In this document: positions 26,974 through 37,800 of the stretch, piece by piece
How positions within the stretch are numbered: the stretch's first letter is position 1
Layout: every line of letters begins with the position of its first letter
Assembly: GCF_029931775.1 (NCBI RefSeq)
Contig: NC_079321.1
Location: 17,008,501 to 17,072,500 of the forward strand
Length of the DNA: 64,000 nucleotides
Source of the DNA: Euleptes europaea
Taxonomy: Eukaryota; Chordata; Lepidosauria; Squamata; Sphaerodactylidae
Direction of reading: 5' to 3'
Notes under the pieces: generated by a model
The model's database searches: none
Seen by the model: the letters and a program-made list of their open reading frames with translations, nothing else
What the model was told of the DNA's origin: nothing
Position numbers and translations under genes: made by a program

Positions 26974-27641
26974 TAGGGTTGCTGTCTCTGGTAGCGTTGC
27001 CAGATCCCTCTTTGCCACCAGTGGGAGGTTTGGGGGGCGGAGCCTGAGGAGGGCGGGGTTTGGGGAGGGGAGGGACTTCAATGCCATAGAGTCCAATTGC
27101 CAAAGCAGCCATTTTCTCCAGGGGAACTGATCTCTGTCGGCTGGAGATCAGTTGTAATAGCGGGAGATCTCCCGCTACTACCTGGAGGTTGGCAACCCTA
27201 TCCCCCATGGCCACTGGTGGGGGATTGGGGGGTAGGGGTGCCAGATCCAGGTTGGGGAAACTCCTAGAGATTTGGAGATGGAGCCTGGGAGGACAGGGAC
27301 CTCAGTGGGGTACAATGCCACAGAGTCCGCCGTCATTGCATTCATTTTCTCCAGGGGAACTGATCTGTGTACTCTGGAGATGAGGTGGAATTCTGGGTGA
27401 CCCCCAGGTTCCACCTGGAGGCTGGCATCCCTAATCTCTGGTTTGGGAAATTCCTGGAGATTTTGGGGGTGACACCTGGAGGGGGCAGAATTTGGGGAAG
27501 AACTTATCTCAGCATGGTATAAACCCACAGGGTCCACCCACCAAAGCAGCCATTGCCTCCAGGGGAACTGATCTCTGCAGTCTGGAGATGAGTTGTAATT
27601 CTGGGAGATTTCCAGGCCCCACCTGGTGGTTGGCAACCGTA
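26974..27641. mobile_element. hAT-type MITE with exact 8-bp target duplication, carrying a compound MITE
   Basis: The termini are TAGGGTTGC and GGCAACCGTA, with flanks GGTGTCAC at 26966-26973 and 27642-27649, identical. Its left end is split after CTCTGG by another insertion (26992-27433). Confidence 0.85.
26992..27433. mobile_element. Compound hAT-type MITE nested in 26974-27641
   Basis: The ends are TAGCGTTGCC and GGCATCCCTA, with flanks GTCTCTGG (26984-26991) and ATCTCTGG (27434-27441). Inside are two family bodies back to back, joined by the cap TGGCCACTGGTGGGGGATTG. Confidence 0.8.
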
Positions 27642-27779
27642 GGTGTCACACAGAGCACATTGAAATTAGATCCTGACTTTAACTGCTTATGCTTTGAACA
27701 ATGTGCGTGAGATTTTTCTTTTGTGGCAAATGTGGGGGCAACACAGCCTTCAACCTTGCTTTCCCTCTGCTTTCTGAAA

Positions 27780-28158
27780 ACATAAGAACATAAGAAAGGC
27801 CCTGCTGGGTCAGACCCAGGCCCATCAAGTCCAGCAGTCTGTTCACACAGTGGCCCACAAGGGGCCTCTAGGAAGCCCACAAGGAAGACGGCTGCAGCAG
27901 CACCATCCTGCCTGTGTTCCACAGCACCTAATATAATAGGCATGCCCCTCTGATCCTGGAGAGAATAGGTAAGCATCATGACTAGTATCCATTTTTATTA
28001 GTAGCCATGAATAGCCCTGTCCTCCATGAACATGTCCACTCCCCTCGTAAAACCTTCCAATTTGGCGTCCATCATCACCACATCCTGGGGAAGGGAGTTC
28101 CACAATGTAACTATGCATTGTGTGAAAAAATACAGGGTTTTTTTGTTGTTGTTGAATT
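27780..28158 (-). mobile_element. CR1-family LINE tail, minus strand, abutting an LRRN4 exon
   Basis: It is complementary to the CR1 tail at 12.9-13.2 kb (for example CACAGCACCTAATATAATAG and GAACATGTCCACTCCCCTC). The match appears to continue to GTTGAATT, immediately before the LRRN4 acceptor AG at 28159-28160. Confidence 0.78.
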
Positions 28159-28181
28159 AGGTGCTCCTTCAAAGGACAGCC

Positions 28182-28872
28182 ATGATCTTCCTTCTGGCCT
28201 GCGTATTTCTGCTTCTAAGGGAGACACCGGCCAGGCCCACAGAGCCTGCAACCCAGGGAAATCTGCAAACTCTTTTCCAGCTGGTTATGCAGAGCCCTCA
28301 GGGGGAAAGCGGCAACCTCTCCAGCAGCCTATCCTGTGTGGAGCTGAGCGCTCACCAGTCAACCGTCTTGCACCTGCAAAACCGAAATCTTGCGTCTTTC
28401 CCGTCATGCTTGCCTCAGATCCTGGAACATCTGGATCTGAGTGACAACCTCTTGCCTGAATTCAATGGACAGGATGCAGCCTATCTGCCCGAGCTGCAGG
28501 TCCTTTCCTTGAGACAGAATAAAATCCAACACGTGACATGGGGTGCCGGTGGAAATCTGGGCAAGCTGCAGATCCTGGATCTGAGCTCCAATCTGCTGTC
28601 ATCCCTGCCGGCCTGCAACGCCTCCATTTTGGGGGACCTCAAGGAGCTGTCTCTAGCTGGGAACCCGATTGCAGAAATCCAGGCCTTCGCTTTCTCCTGC
28701 TATCCACAACTGCAGTTCCTGAATCTGTCTTCCACTCTGCTGGGACAGGATGGCAACGATGGGATTCAGGATTCAGCCTTTGCGGTGAACTTTTTGCATG
28801 GAGACACCTCTGAGACTGTAGGAAATGCTCTCATCGCTAAGCTTGACCTCAGCGCAACCTTCCTGGAGAGAA
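28182..28872 (+). CDS. LRRN4: LRRN4 coding exon 1
   Basis: Start ATG 28182 to donor AGAA|GTAAGT. The exon itself probably begins at 28161, after TTGAATTAG. It encodes the signal peptide and most LRRs, ending in KLDLSATFLER. Confidence 0.93.
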
Positions 28873-31800
28873 GTAAGTGCTGAATATTTGGTGGGAAGCT
28901 CCAAGCTGGGATCTGGAGATCTCCTAGAATTACAACTGATCTCCAGGCAACATGAAATCAATTCCCCGGGAGAAAATGGCTCCTCTAGAGAGTGACCTCT
29001 AGGGTTGCCAGGTCCCCCCGGGCACCAGCGGAAGTTGGGGGTGGGGTAGGGTGGCCAGATCCAGGTTGGGACACTCCTGGAGATTTGGGGATGGAGCCTG
29101 GGGAGGACAGGGACCTCAGTGGGGTACAATGAGGGTTGCCAGGTCCCTCTTTGCCACCAGTGGGAGGTTTTTGGGGTGGAGCCTGAGGAGGGTGGGGTTT
29201 AGAGAGAGGAGGGACTTCAATGCCATAGAGTCCAATTGCCGAAGCAGTCATTTTCTCCAGGTGAACTGATCTCTATTGGCTGGAGATCAGTTGTAATAGC
29301 AGGAGATCTCCAGCTAGTACCTGGAAGTTGGCAACCCTAGGTACAATGCCACAGAGTCCACTCTTCAAAGTATCTATTTTCTCCAGGAGAACTGATCTTT
29401 GTAGTCTGGAGATGAGCTGTAATTCTAGGAGATCCCCAGGTCCTTCCTGGAGGCTGGCAGCCCTAGTGACCTCTATGGCATTATACCCTGCTGAGGTCCC
29501 TCTCCTCCTCAAACCCCACTTTCCTCAGGCTCTGCCCCCAAATCTCCAGGAATGTCCCAACCCAAAGTGGTCAACTGTCCTGGCAGCTGCACTCCAGAGT
29601 CCCAGGTGGAGGACTGTTACATTACCTACTCCCTGATCTATTTTATCTGTACTCTGTAAGTACTCTTCCATTCGCCTTGAGTCTCAGTGAGAAAGGTGGG
29701 CTTTAAGTAGGGTTGCCAGCTCTGGGTTGGGAAATATCTGAAGATTTGAGGGGGGGGTGAAGCTTGGGGAGGGTGTGGTTTGGGGGAGGGGGGGAGGACC
29801 TCAGCAGAGTATAATGCATTAGACTAGAGTCCACCTTCCAAAGCAGCCATTTTCTCCAGGGAAACTGATTTCTGTCGTTTGGCTATCAGTTGTAATAGCA
29901 GGAGAGCTCCAGATGCCACCAACTGGTGCTGTTGGGGCTTGAACCTGGGACCTTCTAAACACAAAGCAGATGCTGTACCACTGAGCCTATTCCACCACCC
30001 TCCAGATAACAGATATGGTGCTGTCACATGGAGTAAACAAAACTGAGCTAGCTAGATCAGTGGTCTGACAGTACAAAATCGTTTCATGTACTCATATTAT
30101 TATTAGTGCTAGTAATAGTAGTATTGTTATTTTTGAAAACTCTCGGGCATTTGTCAGACAGCAGCCAAGTCACTTTCCAAAATGCTCAGAGTCACAGGAG
30201 TTGTCAGTAGGACTCCCTAGGGTCCAATCTCCTCTGTTTTGATACCACAAAGGCGGTTAAGGATTCCTTCTCTTCCCCCCAGTTCATCCGGAGTGGCTCA
30301 AAGACCTGCCCAGACTGACATCCCTCCATCTGACAAAAATGAGCCATCTGAGAAGCCTCGATGCGGCCGTCTTCGTGCATGCACCTCAGCTGAAAGAACT
30401 GAACTGCCGAGATTCCCACGTCCTTAGCCAGGTGGAAACAGAGTCCTTCAGCCAGACCCCTGAGGTGGCTTTTCTCATGTTCCAAAAGTAAGTTTTCCTC
30501 TGTCTGCTTATTAGAAGAAGAGTTGGTTTTTATACCCCACGTTTCTCTACCTTTAAGAAGTCTCAAAGCACTTTACAATCGCCTTCCCTCCCCTCTCTCA
30601 GCCCCACCTACCTCACAAGGTGTCTGTTGTGGGGAGGGGAAGGGAAGGTGAGTGTAAGCCGCTTTGAGACTCCTTAAAGGTAGAGAAACGGGTATAAAAA
30701 CCAACTCTTCTTCATCAACAAATACTTTTTAACAGGTACTAGGCGCAGAGTGGTAAACTGCAGTACTGCAGTCCAAGCTCTGCTCACGACCTGAGTTCGA
30801 TCCCAACGGAAGTCGGTTTCAGGTAGCCGGCTCAAGGTTGACTCAGCCTTCCATCCTTCCGAGGTCGGTAAAATGAGTACCCAGCTTGCTGGGGGTAAAG
30901 GGAAGATGACTGGGGAAGACAAACCATAGTCTGCCTAGTAAACGTCGGGATGTGACGTCACCCCCATGGGTCAGGAATGACCTGGTGCTTGCACAGGAGA
31001 CCTTTACCTTTACCTTTTTAGATAGAAATACAGCAGCAGATCCATGGCTCAGACTGTCAGAGACAGCCTATCTCCGCAAGCTGCTATGCCTTCAGCCAAG
31101 TCTGATGGGTATATAATTTTTTAACAAACCCTCAGGAGAGCTTGCCAACTCTCAGAAACCATTTTTTTGTCATTAGTTCTCACTGAAATATCAGCCAAGC
31201 AGTCTGGGCAATTAGCCTAATAAAGAATGATTCAGCTCTCCACCATAACAATCAGTATGACAGATTAATCTCAAACTGAACAGGGAGTCCAGAGGCTCCT
31301 TAAAAACTGTCAAATTTTATTCCAGGCGTACGCTTTCATGAGTCAGAGCTCACTTCGCCGTATGCACTGAAGTGTATATCCAGAGGAAGTATATTTACAA
31401 CGGAATAGTTGGAGATATTATAAAGAGACACCAGTTTAACATCTCTCTGCTTCCACCTTTCTGTTGCTTGCAACTGTACATAGGATTGCCAACAGGCCTA
31501 GAGCAATTATGTCCTCTCCCTTTAACAGAGGCTTAATATCTAGAAACGGGCAGCTGAAACTTTTCCTGGTGTGGAGGTAAATAACATCACCTGGTGAGCA
31601 GCATCACAGTAAGCCTTTACTAAAGGGACAGGGTAATTTTTTTCTCCAGGCAATTGGCAACCCTAATTGTAAGCATGAATATATTTCCCATGGAAATGAG
31701 CTTTGATTCATGAAAACTCACGCTGGAGTAAATTGTATTAAAGGTACCACTGGACTCCGGTTTAATTTTGCCGCAACAGAAAAAAAATGGCTAGCCTTCT

Positions 31801-34800
31801 GGAATTATTTTCATGTCAAATAATGAACGGGATCCCATTGTGGTTTAGGATTAAATAGCATACTGGGACTTCCGGTGGTGCTGCTGGGGAGAGCACTCCA
31901 TTTCCCCAGGTTGTCCTGGGAGAAATCCAAGTTTGCGTTATTTCTGGGGTACATAGATACCCCAATCCGACCCTTGCAAGTGGGTTGGAAAGCAGGAACT
32001 CCCTGCAGCCCGCAAACGCGGTTTGACCTCCTAGGTACTCTGAGGGGGCTTTTTAAGCCCCTCGGAGTCCTGGACGCCGGTCCTGCGAGGGCACTAGGGA
32101 AGGACATCGCCAAAACGCAACTTAGGCATCAAGCTCCACCCTCCACCACCTTAATACCAACATAAGGACTACATAAAGAAAAGAACCTCACCTCTTGACA
32201 CCCAAGTGAGTACAAAAGAACTCTTCGTCTACTTACTGGAAACTTGAACAGACGGGGGGCTGATAAGAATATTTCTGGGACCCCCATTCCTCCTTAATCC
32301 GAACTGAAAAAGTTTGATCTGAGTTAGCCATCGGGATTAGCGACAGGAGCCTTATCAATCCGATCAGCCTAAACCATAATAAAGAGTCGGAAGGATACCT
32401 TTTGATTGACAAGAACTATCACCAATGGGTCCAAGGGAAGGGGAGGGTGATTTTTCTTCCTGATTTTCCGGCGAAGAATATCCTGCCACGTTTGCAGTAA
32501 GGGAGCGCCTGGAACGGAAGACCCTCTATAACAACCTATCTATCATCGGAACTAAAATAACAGGAAGTAGTTGTAGGACCGATTACGCGTCGCACTCGAG
32601 TTACTTGGAAATCATTCCTGAAGGAACAACCATCGAGAAGAGGCGGTAGAAGGTCCACGGCACTAGCAACTTCCTGTATACTTCCTGATCAGCCCGACCT
32701 AGAGCGACCGAAAAAAACTCACTGGTATTTCAAAACTTTAAAACGCAATTCTAGAGCCAATTTCGACTCTTTTCAACCCGAAAAAATTATAAGGCTGATG
32801 TTTGAATTATTATCTTTTAATTAGAACTTTAAAGGCCCTGTCTGTGGACATGTATTTTACCAGCTTCTTTTGGCTTAATACATAGCCCTGCTCCTATGAA
32901 ATCAAAGGGAATTTTACAGAATTCAAACATGGAAAAAAAAATACAGGACATGCTTGCTAAACATTCTGAGGCGACAATTAAACAATTAAAACAGATTTCA
33001 ACACAGATGGCTCAACTGATTTCAATGATGACGACTCTTGACCAATCAGCACAGGTAGGCAATCAGAAGTTGGATCTGGTTATAGAAGACATAAAAGTCT
33101 TGAAATTTCAAACGATGACCACAAATACAGACATACAAGCAATGGACTCTTCTGCCCAAAAAGTCATGGAAGAATACAAGGATACAAAGAAGAAGACAGA
33201 AGTTCAAGAAAGCAACCAGCCGGCAATAAAGAGATCAGACATACAAGAAATAGACTTTTCATTTAAAAAAGTCATGGAACGACGTGTGGATATAAGGAAG
33301 AAGAGAGCAGGTCAAGGAATACAGATTGAAGCCACGATGGAGATGAAGCCCAGAAAGAGTTATTTTTGGATACGTATCCTGTCTGAGGAAATGAGAGAGA
33401 ACAAAGAAATCCTGTTCCCATACCTGACTGGCCTATTTCAGTTACAGAAGGAAGTATTAGACCATGGTTAAAGGATTGATTTAAACATGATTGCTGGATC
33501 CAAAGGCTTTGATAGTGTGGACGGGTGGCATGGCTATTAATGATGTAGTGGAATTAAGATTAAGACATCATTTTGGGAATAAAGGGCTAGAAATTCTTGA
33601 GAAAAAAAGACTGGATTGTTAAAATGTTTGAAGTGGCAGAAATGGCAAAACTCACAGCTATTCTAAATGAAGAAAATGACGTTCGGTTTCTGGGGGAATG
33701 GGAGGCGTGGATGCATTATTGTGAATATGAGTTAAAATTGGGAAGAATGGAAGAATATTTTCTAATCTGACCCAGAGGATTATTTTTGGTTTTTTTTATA
33801 ATGAATAAGCATAATTATATTTACTAACAGATTATGGGTTTTTTTATACAGGATATTGATAGTTTATTAAGATTAGATTAACTACGACGAGATGAACTGT
33901 TTATTAAGAGGAAGATAGAGGTGAAGGGGAAGTCAAAATTTTCCATTTCTTTTTTTTTCTTTTTTTTCTTTATTATATGTTATGGAACTATAACAACTTT
34001 AGGTTAGAATTGAAATTTTATATTGTCATAGATGTTGTTTAATGCAATGGAAAATTTTTAGTATAAAATCCAATAAAATCTATATAAAAAAAAAGGATTA
34101 AATAGCATACTGTGTGGCAAATATGATTGGCACGCTTGACATATTTATTAATGTCAAGTAGCTGCAGTCGGGGAGCCTGATTTGGACCAGGGGCCATGAT
34201 GAGGGGGTTTTTTTTATGCTTTTCCTCATGCAGGAGAGGTGCTGTTAGGCCCAGCGGAGGTGGGGAAAGACAGGCAATCATGTTGGACATGTATTTTTTC
34301 CCCACCAGGACTAAAAGCAGATCAGAGAAGCTGTTCTAATGGGCAAACAGTATTGAGGCAGACAGGCAAACATACACCCTCTTCCCGCTGTGCCCATAAC
34401 TCCTATCAAACTGGGAACTCTGCAGCCCCTCCCCCTGAAGCCCAAAATGCCCCCTCAAAATGCTGCTACTGCAGCCCCACCTTATGTGTATGGAAAAGAT
34501 CAGCAAGATCCAACCCTACGTAATGGGCAGAACAATTAGTGAAAGTTATAACCCATATGTTAGTTAACGTCATACTTCTTTCTCTTATTCTAGCTGTAAT
34601 TTGAGTTACTTAAATGCATGGAATCTTAGCTCATCAGACAATCTGGTCATCAACCTCTATGGAAACCCTTTGAAGTGCCATTGTGAGATGTCCTGGCTGC
34701 TCTCTCAGCCAAAAAGATTAGTTCTGCAGAGGTAAGGAGAGTTACAAAGATGGTTCTTATTTCCTTGTTGGCAGTCCCTGGTTCCTTATTCATTGCTGAG

Positions 34801-37800
34801 TTACAGGTGGCACAGTCTGGCTAGGAAGTATTTTTGATGGCCTGTATCCCACCATCTTGAAACCATCCATCAGCCTAAGGAGCATTCCTCCAACTGAAGT
34901 GGCTCTTCCATTGGAAGAGGAAGAGGAAGAAGGTTGGTTTTTATATGCTGACTTTCTCTACCACTTGAGGAAGAAACAAACCGGCTTACAATCACTTTCC
35001 CTTCTCCTCCCCACAACAGACACCCTGTGAAATAGGTGGGGCTGAGAGAGCTCTAAGAGAGCTGTAAGTAACCCAAGGTCACCCAGATGGCTTTGTGTAG
35101 AGGACTGGGGAAACCAACCCAGTTCACCAGATTAGCATCTGCTGCTCATGTGGAGGAATGGAGAATCAAATCTGGTTCTCCAGATTAGAGTTCACCGCTC
35201 CAAACCATCACTCTTAACCACTACACCACGCTGGCCACTTAATTAGGAGGAAGTCTCTTAGGACAGAGGCAGGTTTCAAACTGTGCTCAGTGGAGTGTTA
35301 GAATACAGGCATATGTTATAGTGTGTACTTATGAAAGAGGGAAAGAGCAAGAATCCACAGATCCTGGTGATCTCTGAGCCCATGACAATTCTGTGGTAGA
35401 TCCAAGCCAAAGAGATGTTGCAAGACTCAGCAATCCAAAGGTGGGTGTGTGACATTGCTATGCAGATCCACAAATGGAAACAAATCCCAGTCAAAAGCCC
35501 AAATGATCGAGTCAGAATGGGTGTTGGTCTCCCCCAGTTGGTGTTGTGCAAGTGAACAGCAAGTTGAATGGTATACATAAACCTCTAAGGAGGGAGAACT
35601 CCTTTCTGCAGTAAATGAACCACTCCCATGTTTTATTCTGACCGAGACTGCTACCATCAAGTTTGTATGAGTTCCAATTTGGCAGCTTCAAGCTGGGGTC
35701 TCTGTTTGAAACTTCTCCTTTGGCTAAAGTGTGATAGTCTGTTATTGACGCTCCACCCACCCCCCGCCCACACACAGATTTCAGTGTTGTACCCATTTTG
35801 TGATTCTCCTGCGTAGATAAAGGCAGTCCAATGCAAATGGCAAAATGGCTTTTCTGGCAAATGATAGTGTATATCCTGTAGGAACTCTCTGTGTTACTAG
35901 GTTTTTCAACAATCACGGTATCTTTCTGGTTTGACTTGTTGAGATAGGGATCATGCCAAGCTTTGGTGATTCTAATCCCATCTGTCAACCAGTGGTTGGT
36001 GCCTGGGGACAAGTGATCAATTTCATGGCATCTACCCTATGGAATTCTTCATGACACCTCTGCTATGGGGTATCATAAGAACATAAGAATGTAAGAAGAT
36101 CCTGCTGGATCAGACCAGTGGTCCATCTAGTCCAGCATCCTGTCTCACACAATGGCCTACCAGTTACTCCGGAGGGCCAAGCAATCAGGTCATTGAGACT
36201 GAGGCTTTCCCCTGATGTTGCCTACTGGCACTATTATTCAGAGGTTTACTTCCTCTGAATGTGGAGGTTCCATCATGGCTACTATCAGGTCTCCCGTGCA
36301 ATTTAACATCGATATAAAGCCACCAGGAGTTGTTGTCTTGGTGATCGTGAAACCAGTGCTGATGATACTCAACCAATTTTTCCTCTTCATCTCAATCAGA
36401 TGATGCAGTGGGAGTCTTCTAATGAGTGCTTCATAAATGAGTTATTGAATCATATAATCATGGAGTTGGAAGGGGCCATACAGGCCATCTAGTCCAACCC
36501 CCTGCTCAATGCAGGATTAGCCTAGAGCATCCCCAGCAAGTGCTTGTCCAGCCTCTGCTTAAAGACTGCCAGTGAGGGGGAGCTCAACCACCTCCCTAGG
36601 TAGGTGGTGGCAGTGATGACCGATAGACTGTCTAAGAGACAGAGCAGCTATGGGTCAATAGTACAGCTGCAGGAGGTTTATGGAGTCAGCTTTTCTGGAA
36701 AGTGTTGTGCGCCTTGTACAAGGCAACTTGAGGATGCTGTTATGTCTAGGTCTACATTTGGAGCGGGCATGGCTCAGTGGTAGAGCACCTGCTTTATATG
36801 CTGAAGTTCCCAGGTTCAGTCCCTGGCATCTATGAAATCTCAGAGAGCAGGTGTTGGGAAATATCCTTCTCTGCCTGAGACCTTGGAGAGCCATAGCCAG
36901 TCAGGGTAAATAATATTAGGCTGGAGGGACCAATAGTCTCACTCAGTATAGGGCATCTTCATGTGACTTGTAGTTCGTTTTCCCAGTTATTGTGCATACC
37001 CTTTCGTCTACAAGCAAGAAGAGCCCTGGCTCATGCTTTGCATGGGAAAGGTCCAAAGTTCAAACCCCTGGCATCTCCAGTTAAAAGGACTGGGTAGTAG
37101 GTGATGTGAAGGACCTCTTCCTTGAGACCCTGGAGAGCTGCTGCCAGTCAAAGTGGACAATACTGACCTTGATGGACCAAGGGTCTGATTCAGTAAAAGG
37201 TAGCTTCATGTGATTATCCATGATCTATTTATATCCGGATCAGGTGATTGTAGTACACTTTATTCAGGACTGCCTTAAGGTCTGTTCTGAAGCTTCAACC
37301 AGCGTACAATGTGTCAGCCCCACATAGAGTGCATTGCAATAGTCAAACTGGGATGTTTAGCCCGATAAGTTGCAGATGCATCATTTGAGTTATGTGATTT
37401 CCATCAGATTTCTGTCTCCAAGGACCCTTTTTCTAACTCTATCTCTGCTGTTTTATCTTAGGGCATCAGAAACTATTTGCTACACACCTCCAGAAGACAA
37501 CGTAGCACCCAGATCCATGCCCCTGCCAAGGCTCTATGATGAGTGCCAACCCAACAGAACTACTGATTCAACTCCAGAGCTCATGAGCGCACATTCCAGC
37601 TTCACCACAAAAACACTGCCAGGCTCTGGTACATTTCCCCAGGAATGGCATCACAGTTCTGTTGCCTCACAGAGCTTTGCATTGACTAGGGGCGACCTGA
37701 GAATAGAGGAATCTACACAAGCAGACAAGCTTGCCTACAAAGAAGAAACCGTTTACAGATCTACAGAGAGCCCGCCTACAACGGTCACTCTGACCACTAC

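Larger units (their letters stand above)
28890..29575. mobile_element. Three-level nest of hAT-type MITEs starting 18 bp into LRRN4 intron 1
   Basis: The outermost copy (ends eroded) is split at 29000 by a second (29000-29465), which is split at 29131 by a third (29131-29339). The target duplications can be read directly: GTGACCTC at 28992-28999 and 29466-29473, and GGTACAAT at 29123-29130 and 29340-29347. Both pairs are exact. Confidence 0.88.

Noticed and set aside
28007-28444. An alternative 145-residue frame over LRRN4 exon 1
   Set aside because: Out of frame with the signal peptide and LRRs and begins in the CR1 tail.
26974-29575. A CRISPR-like or satellite array
   Set aside because: The repeated units are about 200 bp with inverted ends and target duplications, nested rather than regularly spaced. 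They are transposable elements in a vertebrate genome.
35512-36012. A 166-residue minus-strand frame in LRRN4 intron 3
   Set aside because: No recognisable domain, splice context or repeat identity. Left as unassigned rather than named.
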